Shown here piece by piece: positions 1 to 11,574 of a stretch of DNA of 64,000 nt. The notes under the pieces are model-generated. The model did not search any database. It was not told the DNA's origin and saw nothing but the letters and a program-made list of their open reading frames with translations. The translations under genes and the position numbers were made by a program. Position 1 is the first letter of the stretch; every line of letters begins with the position of its first letter. Origin of the DNA: Malus domestica (lineage: Eukaryota; Streptophyta; Magnoliopsida; Rosales; Rosaceae); assembly GCF_042453785.1 (NCBI RefSeq), contig NC_091670.1:4345001-4409000 (forward strand), in the 5' to 3' direction.

Positions 1-313
1 AGAGAGTACATGGTTGATACAGCTAATGAATAATTTACATCAACCAGTGAATTATGTAGTTCCGTTGTACTGTGACAATCAGTCGGCAATTCTTTTGGCG
101 GAAAATCCAGTCTTTCATGCGATAACTAAGCATGTGGAGGTACACTACCATTTCATTAGAGAAAGGGTCTTGCAAGAAGAGATTAAGATGAGACAAATCA
201 ATACAGATGATCAAATTGCAGACTTGTTCACTAAAGGTTTAAGTACCGGTAAGTTTGAAAAATTTCGTCGTCAACTCAGCAATGAGGAAGAATGAGCTGG
301 TGTTGAGGGGGAG
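1..313 (+). pseudogene. 3' end of Ty1/copia pol (RNase H C-terminus)
   Basis: An open frame at 14-295 encodes the end of a copia polyprotein. It has the RNase H motif YCDNQSAILLAENPVFH, then the conserved copia tail ending IADLFTKGL. RNase H removes the RNA strand during reverse transcription. The rest of the element lies left of the window. The stop is followed by a purine-rich polypurine tract at about 301-313 that abuts the LTR. Orientation is plus. Family assignment is firm; whether the whole element is intact cannot be judged. Confidence 0.9.
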
Positions 314-849
314 TGTTGAAGATCAACACCAGCCCAATTGGTGTTTGTGTTGAAGTGTAATCTTGCCTTGGCCCAAGTTGGATCCAGCCCATGGACAAAG
401 AAAGATCCATACACATGCTAGAGAATTCTAGCAAAGTTCAAGTTGGTGGAAGAGTCTATAAGAATGGTGAGGTTTCCACCAACATGCAAGATTAGTAGTT
501 AGTAGAATTATCTAGATATCTCTAACATGATGATTACATGCTTCTCCAAGGTTCCATCCATGCCTATAAAAGGAGAAGGCATCCACACCATTTGTATCAA
601 TCAAGTAAACAACCAATCAAGAAGAAGTAGGCAACCAAGTGAGAGTGAGAAGTAAGAGTAGTCTTGTGAGGAGTGTGAGTGACCTAGAGTTTGTCTCTAG
701 AAAGTGAGTGAGTGTCATAGCTTCTCAAGTGTGTCCTTGAGAGTTTGAGTGTTGTAATATTTTGTGTATGTAATACAAGTAATTTGTTTACTTGTGTTGT
801 CTTTCCAACACTTGTGTTAGAGTTGTGTACTCTAAGTTTTTCTCCGACA
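314..849 (+). repeat. copia 3' LTR
   Basis: The sequence begins TGTTGAAGATC directly after the polypurine tract and ends CCGACA, so it is a 536-bp LTR with TG/CA termini. A TATA-like box (CTATAAAAG, about 564-572) marks the likely promoter. The right boundary is supported by relics B and C, in which the SOL1-like exon continues upstream instead of entering LTR sequence. The element therefore landed inside an exon of SOL1 relic A. Confidence 0.85.
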
Positions 850-2540
850 AAGGAGGCATTACAAATGGAGCTTTCTGGTATGATGGCTTGAAACATTACA
901 ACTTATTATAGGTATATTTTCTTTTGGTTTGATATTCATCTATTGTTTCTTAAGACACCTGTTGTAGGTACCCTATATATGGAGGCATGCAAGACTGTAA
1001 CTACATAATGGTGGCTGTTTTGAATTGACCTTGGAGATTAGTGATAATAAATGGCCTGCTGCTAATGAGGCCAGGCATCAGTTATGCGAGTGTTTGCAAC
1101 CTTGATATAAAATACTATTTTCTTTAGCCAAGTTTATCTTGTATATGGGGATACGGTTACACCTTTGGTGTAGCCATAGGTCCAATGGACCTTAGGGGGG
1201 TGGGGACGGAACCTTGCATGGTGCTGGCTCTTCCTAGTCGAGAACGATGCTCTTCCTCAAACTTTAGCTCAACTTGAACAGGAGCCCTGTATTTTTATTT
1301 TGTTTGTCTTTCATTGTTCAGGTTCAAAATTGTAGGCACAAAATCTGATGACTTGGACACTTCAAAGAGACTTGCATTTTTTTGGGGGGTGGGAGAGGAT
1401 CCATTAATCTTGTCAGTGTTTTCAAAATCTAAAATTTCACCTCATTAAAAGGTTTTAGGTAGGGAATATATCTTGATGTCTGTTTAAAGAGAAGCTTCAC
1501 TCAACACTTTCAGTGTCTACTTTGTGAATAACCTAGGATAAATTTGGGTTACTCGGTATCCTAACATGGCCGATTATTTTCTCTCTGTCCTTGCTTCAAA
1601 TCTTGATATTATTCTAATATCATGTTATGTTTCTTGTTCCTCACCTATACACGAGGCACAATGTTAGTTATATGTTTTTTGCCTGTTTCTTGTTTCCTAT
1701 TAACATAAGCTTTGCATTCTTGCTTATTTACAGGTTCTAGTTGATTTGTGATATGGGAATTTTTGGTAGTTTTATATCCATTTAGTTAGGAAGACTCAAG
1801 GACTTTTATTGGATGATCAATTGGCACAAGTGACTTTTATTGGCCTAGGAGATTATTTCCCTTTCATTTTAACTTACTATCATTTAGCTGGTGCGATGGC
1901 AAGTGCCTTCGCCCATGAGCGGTAGGTCTCGGGTTCGAGACTTGGGAGCAGCCTCTCTATAAATGGGGGTAAGGCTAGCTGACATTCACCTCTCCCAGAC
2001 CCTGCGTAAAGCGGGAGCCTTGTGCACTGGGTACGACATTTTTATCATTTAGCTGTTTGACGTGTTGTCTTTAATGCGTATAAACATGCAGCTTCTGACT
2101 CTTTGGGGATGCAACAAAATGAGCATGCTTAATCTCGTTGCAACTGTAGCCAAGGTATGTTATGGCTGCCTATCAATATGTTATTAGATGGTCTTACCAC
2201 AGGGACTGAATGTTTACTTATTTTAGCTTGTGGTCTGTTGATTGATTCCATGGTACTTGATTCACATGTTGTTTTGATCATGAGAAGAGTAATCATAAGT
2301 GCATAGCATTTTAAGTATTCTTGAAATAACTTTCTCTGTGTGAAACATTTGAGATTTAGAGCGAAAATTCTCGCATGACACCATTTCCAATATTTCAAAT
2401 GTTTAATTTTAGATGGGTGTGATATCGTTTAATTACACTCAACTTATACCCTCTAGATAGGAATACATGGAAGGATCTTTTCGTCAGATGGTGGGAGGCC
2501 GTTACCTGGCTTTATTGCAATTAAAGTAATAAATTCCAAG
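850..2540 (+). pseudogene. SOL1/carboxypeptidase D-like relic A
   Basis: This is a remnant of a plant M14 metallocarboxypeptidase of the SOL1/carboxypeptidase D type, a secretory-pathway enzyme that trims C-terminal basic residues. Exon pieces are 850-877 (GGITNGAFW-like), 968-1069 (YPIYGGMQD, then a one-base deletion before the GGCFELTLE-like part), 2092-2154 (NKMSMLNLVA) and 2461-2540 (GRIFSSDGGRPLPGF). The 5' part is cut off by a copia insertion. The donor after 1069 is GC rather than GT. The catalytic zinc-ligand exons are absent, so no active enzyme is possible. A SINE lies in the intron at 1890. Relics B and C are close paralogues. Confidence 0.8.
1890..2042 (+). repeat. tRNA-derived SINE with 12-bp target duplication
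   Basis: A compact insertion starts GGTGCGATGGC and carries a pol III B-box-like GGTTCGAGAC near 1933. It ends in a T run after CTGGGTACGACA. It is flanked by TATCATTTAGCT at 1878-1889 and 2043-2054. SOL1 relic B (about 44.9 kb) has a single copy of this target and no insert, so the boundaries are exact. The 3' end resembles the Au SINE family; that family name comes from memory. Confidence 0.9.
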
Positions 2541-2999
2541 GTATGAAACTTTCATAGGTCGTTTTTCCTATTAGGATTGTATAATATGGCTTCAGTTTGA
2601 GACGTGAGATTGGACTGGAGTCCTAGAATCAAATTGAATAGTAGGTCAAAACCCTGTTGAGGAGCCTAAAGTATTTGTTGGGATATTTTCCAGCCGTCTG
2701 GAGAATTTACATTATGGAGCTTACCAGTTGCGTTATGCGGTAAATATGCACCATATGTTTGTAGAACTTCAAAGTGACAAAGGTTGTGTATTGATCTCAT
2801 TATTTACTTTGATTTATTTTGTGGCATGTTCAGGGCACTAAAATGTTGACAGAACTGAGGAATTCTGTTTAAGAGAGTTACAGGAAAAAAAAAATGCCCA
2901 CAAAGATTGTGAGGTAGTTATTTTGCGATCAAATGGTTTACATATGGTTTGTTGGCTTTGTCTTTCTTCCGAAACTAAATGGTGACTGCTATATATAGA

Positions 3000-3089
3000 C
3001 GTACATAAGGGAGCACGAGTAGTGCTCTCCTATATTTCTACAAACGTACATAAGGGAGCACGAGTAGTGCTCTACTATATTTCTGCAAT
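3000..3089 (+). repeat. 45-bp tandem duplication
   Basis: Two nearly identical 45-bp units beginning CGTACATAAGGGAGCAC lie at 3000 and 3045. The same pair occurs in relic B near 46.61-46.70 kb, so the duplication predates the segmental copying. Confidence 0.8.
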
Positions 3090-3338
3090 GTTTCTCTGTA
3101 GCAGATTATGCCACGTATTGACACCCTACTTGAGGAGTTGAGTCGCTGAAGCAATAAATCAAAATCATCTTGGGTCCTTAAGAGGGTGAGACGAACATAT
3201 CGATCTTCAGCTCCAAATTCAGCACCTGGACGACCATTAACATTCGCTTCTTGTTTCAGAACTTCATAGCAATCTTTATCCTCTTCCCTCTCGCACTTCA
3301 CCCATGCATAGGCCGCAAATTCATTTGATCGTCAAAAC
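3038..3338 (-). pseudogene. TAR-like (alliinase C-terminal domain) last-exon relic A
   Basis: The minus strand encodes AWVKCEREEDKDCYEVLK, then FGAEDRYVRLTLLRTQDDFDLLLQRL. This is the end of the PLP-dependent alliinase/tryptophan aminotransferase-related fold. TAR-family proteins include the TAA1/TAR enzymes of auxin synthesis; which branch this came from cannot be decided. Relative to relic B it lacks about 40 bp after QRLN, and the acceptor that reads GCAG in B reads GCGG here. Only the final exon remains. It joins directly onto the 3' flank of TNL1 near 3339, so it is a broken duplicate. Confidence 0.8.
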
Positions 3339-3378
3339 GGAGTTGCCGTGTAGTTGCCTCGTCATGATTTTCCCGTGT

Positions 3379-3860
3379 TCATTTCAGTAGTTTTCGGTTG
3401 AGTTCTTTCAAATCTTGCTTGTACACCAAACGAGCCCCACACTTCTTCACCACATGCCAATCTGCTTTTAGTTTCCCATCAAAAAAAGTTTCGAAAGATA
3501 ACAGTTTCTGATGACAATCTTCACGAAGAGGACACAGACAAGAAAATATCCAAAGGTGTTCTGACACAAGAGACCCTATGCCGTATTTCACACCATTAGT
3601 ACCTATAGGAGGGTTCCCAAAACACATAATTTCGAAATTATCATAATGACGAAGGGCAGCTGGATTTGCCAAGTTTTGGGAAGGGTCTTGAAAAACAGCA
3701 CAGATGACAAGCTCCAGCAAGTCGTCACCTGGAGGAACCTCCACATTTATTGAATGTCCCACATTCTGATTATTGAACCACTCTGGGATTTCACTTCCAG
3801 GGATTACAGCGTTCATCGGACCGAATGGCTGTAGAAGAAGAAGGATCAATTATTTATTGT

Positions 3861-3913
<53 letters not shown>

Positions 3914-6900
3914 CCGCGTATCTTACAACCCCTGAGAGTATTGTCTTAATCCAGCCTTCATCTGGAACCAATGCAATGCAATTCAGGCAAGTGACCCAAA
4001 CACCATACAAATTGGATGGATCTGAGAACCTTCGTAAGGAAGTGCAAATGTCTACATGAACAAATAAGTTCCAGGTCCAGTCATAGTCAAATTCACTTTC
4101 GCTCTGTGATGGAAGAGGTGGCAATTGTTGAAGGCTTTTGCACCTCACCAGAATAAGTTTCCTAAGCTTAGAAAGGCGTCTAATGCTTTCAGGTAGACTG
4201 ATGAAATTATTTCCACAAAGATCCAATTCTTCCAATGAAGACAAGCAGCCAATATCATCGGGGATATCCCCCTCCTGGATATTACGTTTCTTTAGCTGTA
4301 AGTGTGTCAAAGAGCAGAAACGATTTAGAGAAGACAACACCGAACTCCACCAAGGAAGAGGATCAGGGCGACTCTTTTCAAGTCCTAATAAGCGGAGAAG
4401 GCCCCCCCACCGCTCGCTTGCTTTACCATCCGATCCACAAGGGGCTGCGTCATAGTCGATCCCATATTGTAGATGTTTGAGAGACTTCAAATTACAAATA
4501 GCCCTTGGAAGGTTCAAGAGATTTTTGCAATTCCTTACATGCAATTCCCTAAGGCCAACCAGATGTCCAATTGATGAAGGTATTTTCTCGATCGCAGTCT
4601 CACTTAAGTCAAGCGTGAATAAATTCTTCATCTGCTCCCCAAATTCTGGAATCTTTTTCACATTTGAGCAGCCAACAAGATCTAAAGATTGAAGAGAGTC
4701 CATTTCAACCTCACTTGGGAGGCTCTTAATGCTTTCACAGCCACTGAGAAACAAATGTTTAAGTCTTTTGAGGATTGCAATAGACGGGTGTATCTCAACT
4801 AAATTCTTACAATTCCGAAGAATCAAATCCACAAGATTTGGAAGACCACTGAAATTTGGGGTACTCTTCAATTTATTGGAATCGGTAAGATCGATACATT
4901 TCAAGTATGGCAAGTCCTGTACAACACCGATAAGGTTCAGATCATATATGTATCTTCTACAACCTTAAAGTTTATTCAAAATAATAAATAAATATATTAT
5001 TATTTTGTAAATTAAATAGCATTTATTCAAGGATGGATAAAACTTAGGCATTTACTACTGAATACTCTATATACTCATTTTTTTAATTTGGTCCAATAAA
5101 AAAATGTCATGTGTTCCATGTTTTTAAAACTCGAGAAAAATAAAATAACACGTCTATTATTTTAGAAAAATAATAAAATATTTGTTCTAATATCATTGGA
5201 CAAAGTAAACAAGTGAGTACTAACTAATGACTACCCAAATATTATCCTTTGTTCATAGCTACTCTTACCACTTTTCCCTCCCAAAGTCGAACAAGATTGC
5301 TTTCACGCATCTTAAGTTGAGCAAGGAAGCGCGGGTGAAAGCTGGTTGGAAGAAAACTAGAAGGATAGAAACTCCAATTTATAATTCTCAAGGAACATGG
5401 AAGAAATTTGGGGCCTGAAGAAAAGATCAAATTATCGAATTCCAAAAACCTTAGTCCATCCATCTTAAAGAAGGCTTCGCAATTCCACTGGAGTGCCTCT
5501 TCTACTTGGGGCAGCCGTAATGATATGGCTTCAATTGCTCCCGTTCCCTAACAAATAAGGAAAAAAAGGACAAATTAATTTTACTTTCAAGTCTAATATA
5601 GTGCCAAAAGAAATCATATCTTCTTCCAAACTTGGTATTTAACTTCTTACCGTATTCGTTGTGAATATATGACAGATGTCATTGTAAAGCCACAACCTAC
5701 TGTGTTGACCAGGTTCTGTAGAGTAGTGACCAATAATTGTCCATGCCATTTCTTGTATCAAATCATGCATCCGTATGCATTTATTGTGATCTTGATAGAG
5801 GAGAGATCTCTCAATTAGTACATTTATCCTATAACAACTAGAAATTCCAAAAGAATTATCTAGTATTTCAATTATTTCCTCCCGGTGCTTCCCTTTGTGG
5901 AGACATGCAACATCAAGAAAAAAGCTCTTCTCCATCTCTTCTAGTCCATCATAACTTATTTTAAGTTTATCAAAAATTGTTGGATTAGGAACTTTTGACA
6001 GATTATCCCGCACACTATTCCAATCATGTAGCCCTCTCTTAAACAATGTCGACCCCAAAGTTTTTAGAGCTAATGGAAGGCCTCCAGCATAATTAATGAA
6101 ATACTTAGACAGTTCCAAAAACCCATCATCAGGCAGATTTTTCTTAAAGGCATGCAGGCTAAACAGCGCAAGAGCTTCATCATCATTTAACACTTTGACA
6201 CTATGACATAATGTTATGCCATGCTCGACTAGCAGACGTTCATTTCTAGTTGTAATGAGAATTATGCTTCCCATGCCAAACCAATCTTCCTTTCCAGCTA
6301 GTACTTGTAGTTGGTTTATGTGATCCACATCATCAAGTACAAGAAGAACCTTTTTGTTCCATAAGCATCTCTTGGTGTAATTGATTCCCCATTGTTGTGT
6401 GAGAATCTTTTCTTTCAACATCGGCGAAAGAAGTGTTTTTTGAAGACGAATTAGAGTAGGGTCTGCTTTAGAAGCCTCTCTAACGTTTTCAAGAAAGCAG
6501 TGAACTTCAAAATGATGGAAGATTCTATCATAAACTAGCTTAGCAAGGGTTGTCTTACCAATGCCACCCATCCCCGTTATCCCTATATAGCGAACATCAT
6601 TGACATCATGAGCTAACAACGAACTTAGTTGCTCAAGCCCAGAATTAACCCCAACTAATTCCTGTGAGGAATCTAACAACGGGAATGTAGCTTGCACTTT
6701 CCTCCACACACTTTTGACGAGTTGTTGTATAATCTCACTTTCGCTCCTACATGGTATGAAATAACCAATCAAAAAAACATAAACGAAGCATTCAATTTTG
6801 ACTCTACTAAGACATGGGAAATTAAAGTTGTTCGTGCATGCTTACTTATATTCCTTCGAATGCCAACCACAAATTTTGGACACTCTTTTTAGATCAGCTT

Positions 6901-7363
6901 TCCATTGGACCACCTTCCTTTTATCTTCGGTACTGCTCGAATTTTCTTCATGCTTCGCGAAGGCTTCGGCAAAACGTCCCCGTTGATTTCCAACGTCAGA
7001 TGGATCTGTCTCATAAAAGACCGGCAGAATAGAGTTCCTGGATTCCATGCATTGAAGAATGGCTGTAAGTTCATTCAAGCACCATTTGGAAAAAGCATAG
7101 TTTGGTGAGAGAACAACGATTGCAATGTGCGATTCTTTGATCGCACTCGGGAGCTCAAGATGAATACTTGTTCCTCCTTCAAGATCTCGATCGTCCATGA
7201 AAGTCGTAATTCCTTGGCAATTGCACAATTCATGGTATAAATGGGATACAAAACCCTTGCGGGTGTCTACACCCCTGAAACTCAAAAACACATCATACTT
7301 CCATCGAGGAGCTGATTCATTCAAAACAAAAGATGCCGAGGCTCTTTGGGTGCTTAATGCCAT
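3379..7363 (-). CDS. TNL1: TIR-NBS-LRR disease-resistance protein, five exons
   Basis: This is an intracellular immune receptor of about 1,110 residues. Proposed exons (minus) are 7363-6846, 6746-5651, 5547-5269, 4916-3927 and 3828-3379; all junctions are GT-AG and in phase. Exon 1 is the TIR domain (YDVFLSFRGVDTR; catalytic Glu in KWCLNEL). Exon 2 is NB-ARC, with P-loop GMGGIGKTT, kinase-2 VLLVLDDVD, GLPLA and MHDLIQEM. Exons 3-4 carry LRRs. Exon 5 is the post-LRR/C-JID domain (VIPGSEIPEWF). I start at MALSTQ (7363) rather than the ATG 33 codons upstream, because the extra residues look like AT-rich leader and TNL proteins usually start just before TIR. TNL2 has about 40 more residues in exon 4, so TNL1 probably lost them in frame. 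Nothing seen disables the gene; expression is unknown. Confidence 0.88.
3865..3911. repeat. (GA)n microsatellite in TNL1 intron 4
   Basis: An uninterrupted AG/GA run begins just after the exon-4 donor on the coding strand, where it reads as a CT tract. TNL2 has an interrupted version at the matching place (60841-60887). Apparent open frames through it are low-complexity artefacts. Confidence 0.95.
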
Positions 7364-8928
7364 CGAAAAAAGGTAGTTGATGTAAATCGGTACTGCAAAC
7401 ATGAAACAATAATTGAATGAACAAGTAAAAAGATAGAAGATCAATGTTGTAAAATTAAACAAAAAAAAATTGAAACGTTAAATCTTCTTTTGATAATTTA
7501 CAAGATGCAATTTTTATTCGTAACTACATGGACTTACTGCGGTTAGATATTTGATTCCATGTCAACACATATTTGATAATTTGATTTCATCTTAAGTCCA
7601 TGATAATTCAGTTTAAGCCGTTGAATTTTATTCAGCTACCAGAAGAGGGGTTCTGCAAACAAAAACAGTAGTCAATGAACAAGTAAAACAAAAATGAGCG
7701 GTGAAATGAAAATAGAAACTTTAAATATTGTTTTGGTAATTGAAAATGTATATTAAGCCAAAGAGATTAAGGACTCAGAGAAAGGTACAGGATCAGTACA
7801 AACTTAGGCAGAGAAAAGTGACAAATGGCAAGGAAAGAAGCATAAAAATCACACCGAAAATTCTCACAGAGAAGTTGTAACAAGAGAGGAAATTGAAGAT
7901 GAGGAAAAGAATAAATGGGAGAGAGATGGTTACTACATTTTGGGCGATTACTCATTCATGATATTGGTGCTACATTTTGTGATTTTTGGAAGAGATGGAA
8001 TTGGTGTGTATTTTTATCTTATTCATTTATTTTTTATTTGAGTTAAAAACTCTACTTGTCATCTTCATTTTGATTATTACTAGAGTTTCCTTGTCGTTTC
8101 CAAACTGAATGTAGACTTATGCCAAACTAGTATAAAACCTTGTGTCACTTTGAATTGCTTGTTTTGTCAAATTTTTCTGTATTAGTTTATTGGGTTCAAA
8201 TTTGACGTTTCCGCACAACACTTACTACTAAAAAAAATGAGCTCAGCCATACCTCCCTTTAATCAAATTAAACTACAGGTCCACTGCATCTAACCTCTAA
8301 GATTGGTTTCATTTGAATGATTTGAATGTTTCATCACATAACTTCTCAAAACAAAAAACAAAAAAAAAAACAAAAAAAAAGGTTTCATCATATAAGTATA
8401 AAGATAAAATTGGATGAAACGGAAGAATACATACTAATTTAGTGAGAACATCAGCGATCAAACGTTGTCATCCAGTAATGAACCAAAGATCAGTTGGAAG
8501 GACCTAGCAAGCAGCTCCATCACCAACCAACACCATCACACAACCATCAAGTAACAAAGCAAATTAAACTCTCAACAGAAAACATTATATGTGGGAAAGA
8601 ACGAATAAATTATATAAACAAAACGTCAAGACGTCGGTGTAATCAACTATTATGTGTTGTCATGCCACAAAGTTAAAATACGATGCGAAATGAGAATAAA
8701 TTTGAGCCACACCGCTCTAATGATTCCGGGCATTATAAATCTCCCTCAAAGAAGCAACAAAGAAATCCACATGCAAGAGCTGTGCACTTTCCAATACTCG
8801 TTCAAGAAGAGAAGCTGAAGAAAAAACGTCGACACATGTACCACCAAAGTTAAAGGAGAAGAATTTTCCAGGAAAAAAAAAGAGTGGAAGACTGATGAGT
8901 AATTTCCAAGAAGCTTCCTTGTTGGGAC
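7364..8928. other. TNL1 upstream region, partly duplicated
   Basis: No gene is recognised. The DNA is AT-rich. The stretch from about 7.77 to 7.97 kb resembles 11.23-11.42 kb, and about 8.62-8.93 kb resembles 12.13-12.35 kb joined to 26.33-26.52 kb. As TNL1 is on the minus strand, this is its promoter side. The 5' end of the TNL1 transcript must lie here but cannot be placed. Confidence 0.6.
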
Positions 8929-8931
8929 TTA

Positions 8932-9280
8932 GGCCCCGTTTGGGATTGAGGTGATTTAAAAAAAAAGCCACTGTGAAAAAAAGCTGAGGGTCATTTTTGT
9001 GTTTGGTAAACTGAAAAAAAGGGCTTATTTTGGAAGCTGCTGTGAGAATAAGCTGAAAATCAAAGGAAAAGCTGAAGCTGCTATTTGCTGCTTTGAAAAA
9101 AAGCCAGTTTTTTCAAAGCACACGGAGCTACAGTGCTCCTTTAATGAAAAGACACACTATCATCCTGTTTTTTTTTTTCCAAAAGCACTTTCACAAAAAA
9201 GTTTACCAAACACTCTACTGGCTTTATTTCATATTCTCACAGCAGCTTTTTTTCAAAGCACAACAATACCAAACCAGCCC
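8932..9280. mobile_element. Tourist-like MITE, TSD TTA
   Basis: A 349-bp element starts GGCCCCGTTTGGGATTG and ends AATACCAAACCAGCCC, an imperfect terminal inverted repeat typical of PIF/Harbinger-type MITEs. It is flanked by TTA at 8929-8931 and 9281-9283. The related flank near 26.45 kb runs through the site without the insert. It has no coding capacity; short open frames across it are chance. Confidence 0.85.
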
Positions 9281-9364
9281 TTATTATTCTTCGTTGCCTT
9301 TTTCTCACCAAAGCAATTGGATGCAAGACTTCTGACTTGTGTGTAAGTTCCCAACTTTCTTATC

Positions 9365-9757
9365 TGAATATATATTCACGGGACCTGGCTTCTTTGCCCT
9401 TCCCGTTCCCATACATTCTCGTCCCCTCATATTTTGTGCGGTCACGGTTAAGCCATGTTAATATTTTATATTGATTTTTTATAGAGATAATAAAACAAAA
9501 AGCAATGGTAATATAAAATGTTAATGTGGCTTAACCGTGACCGCACAAAATATGAGGGGACGAGAATGTATGGGAACTGGAAGGGCAAAGAAGCCAGGTC
9601 CCATGAATATATATTCTGAATTGATTTTTTATAGAGATAATAAGACAAAAATCAATAGTAATATAAAATGTTGATGTGGCTTAATCATGACCGCACAAAT
9701 AGGAGGGGATGAGAGTGTATGGGAACTGGGAGGGCAGAGAAGCTAGGTCCATATTCA
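9365..9757. mobile_element. foldback MITE with a third arm
   Basis: The arm at about 9365-9475 is the inverse complement of about 9505-9616, over more than 100 bp, around a short loop. A further copy of the right arm plus loop follows at about 9617-9757 in direct orientation with more mismatches. Shared words include GGACCTGGCTTCTTTGCCCT and its complement. The strand would fold into a long hairpin. Confidence 0.8.
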
Positions 9758-10270
9758 TGTATCTCTCTGATCATATTCCGTTAATTTGTTCATTACCAAT
9801 GCAAAAAGGCAAGGAAGGTGAGCTTTGGTGTAACCATAGAGTTATGAGAAAACTTTCAGTTTAGTTAATTCTACTTTCAAGTTTTGGTCACACTAACCAC
9901 GGTTAAATGATCTTTGTTTGATCGCTTTGGCAGATCTTTAGGCAATCTCCAATCGAAAAAGCTAAACATAGTCTCATTTAGAATTATAATTATGCAAAAA
10001 AATATTTTTGAATAAACAATGACATGTCAAACTCATATATCATCTTCAACCGAATGGCCTAGAGATGACCTATCAATAATTTATTAATTTTCAGTTCATA
10101 CTTTAAATTTATTGGTTGATTTAGTTAAACTACCATTTGATGTTATCAGTTATTGCAACTGAGCAGATGAATCGAAAAAATAACTAAGAGAGGGCTATAT
10201 TTAACTAGACTGATGCCATTTTGGCCAAATTTTAACGTAGAGGGCTTTATAAAATTATAATCAAGTCATC
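9758..10270. other. AT-rich spacer, nothing recognised
   Basis: There is no coding frame of note, no inverted repeat and no family I recognise in this stretch. Confidence 0.6.
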
Positions 10271-10283
10271 CATCGGATAATAT

Positions 10284-10496
10284 TACAAGACATTGTATGC
10301 TTTTCCTTTGGTTCCCATCAGCATAGAGAAAAAGAAGGGCCGCCTATACCTTTCGGTTCCTTGAAAACAGAGAAAGCAAACAAAAGCAGCAGCATTATAA
10401 GGCATTGGATGCTTTTCTTTTGGTTCCCACCAGCAAAGAGAAAAAGAAAGGCAGCATACGCCCTTTGGTTCCTAAAAAACAGAGAAAGAAGAACTA
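10284..10496 (+). repeat. two tandem units of about 112 bp
   Basis: Two imperfect direct copies are marked by GCTTTTCCTTTGGTTCCCA and GCTTTTCTTTTGGTTCCCA. Each ends in AAACAGAGAAAG. A partial third copy occurs at about 11167-11223. The sequence between the second and third copies is probably a later AT-rich insertion. Confidence 0.7.
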
Positions 10497-10888
10497 ATGA
10501 TGCATTTACGTAACTGTAATAAAAATAGAAGGAATTAAATTAATGAGAAATTAGAATCGAATTTCTGTTGAAGTTGTATACTTAAATGTTCTGGAATCCG
10601 AATAGAAATGATACTAATTCCATAAAGCTGTTTACTAATTTAGCAGAATCGGAATATAAACTAGTATGATTATTAAAATGCTCTTGTTCCAAATCAAATA
10701 TTTTATATACTTTTTTTTAATAAAATTTGATATAATATATAATAGTAAGAAAAAAAAATTAAATTGCTTTTTTTATTTTGTAGGCACACTAAAATGCATT
10801 TGTTTATTTGTTTTTATAAATTTAAGTATTGATTTTAATATTTAAATTTTCTCGCTCAAATTGTAGTTTCTTCTTTTTGGCATGTGCA

Positions 10889-10966
10889 TGAAGTTGTGCA
10901 TGATGTGAATGAGTATGAAGTTGTGCATGATGTGAATGAGTATGAAGTTGTGCATGATGTGAATGA
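10889..10966. repeat. 27-bp minisatellite, about 3 copies
   Basis: The unit starts GAAGTTGTGCATGATGTG and repeats almost perfectly three times. On the minus strand it reads as repeated HHAQLHTHS, but the host frame is short and has no gene context, so I treat it as non-coding. Confidence 0.85.
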
Positions 10967-11228
10967 AGGCTTAATAGGAAGAAAAAATGCATTCCTGATT
11001 CCCTCACCCTCATGTAATTCAAATACCTAATCTATCCAAGGAATCCACTCCTCCAATTTCAGGAATTGCATTCCTTGTTTCGGGTGGGGTCCATCACATT
11101 ATTGATTCCCTAGTATTTAGTAAATACCGGAGTAATTTGTAATCGGAATTTAATTCAGTTTTTTTATAGAGAAAAAGAAAGGCAGCATACGCCTTTCGGT
11201 TCCTAAAAAACAGAGAAAGGAAGACTAA

Positions 11229-11420
11229 GTGTTACATAGATGTGTAATTGACAAATGGTAAGAAAAAGAGCAGAAAAAATCACACTAAGAATTCTCACGG
11301 CAAAGTTGTAGGAGAAAGAAAATTGAGAGACAGAGAGGTAGTAATGGAAACAAACGGGAGAGAGATGGACAACCTGGGTACTTCCATTGGTAGTAGTGGT
11401 GGTGGTGACCACACGGTTTA
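11229..11420. repeat. second copy of TNL1 upstream sequence
   Basis: This stretch aligns by eye with 7.77-7.97 kb: shared AATCACAC, ATTCTCAC, AAGTTGTA and GGGAGAGAGATGG in the same order. No coding sequence follows it, so if it belonged to a duplicated TNL gene, the gene body is gone. Confidence 0.65.
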
Positions 11421-11574
11421 GTGTGGGTTATAGTGTCAGATGGTAAATTATTTCTTTGACAAAGAAAAGTTAGTATAATTGTTTACCTAAATCCTAAAGT
11501 GGGAGAAGAACAAAAAAAAATTAGGATGGTTTGTAGTATGGGATACTCGGGTTTTTTTTATATTTTTTATATTT

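Noticed and set aside
1926..1950. Possible tRNA gene around GGTTCGAGAC
   Set aside because: No cloverleaf can be drawn; the target duplication shows it is a SINE.
3862..4059. Plus-strand frame starting with an Arg-Glu repeat
   Set aside because: It is the GA microsatellite read through antisense to TNL1 exon 4; low complexity only.
4138..4968. Several plus-strand frames opposite TNL1 exon 4
   Set aside because: Antisense shadows of the LRR exon; no domain and no conservation signal.
8999..9346. Overlapping 80-115-codon plus-strand frames
   Set aside because: They cross a Tourist-like MITE and lack any domain or codon structure.
10889..10966. CRISPR-like spaced repeats
   Set aside because: The units are directly tandem with no unique spacers, and the DNA is plant nuclear.
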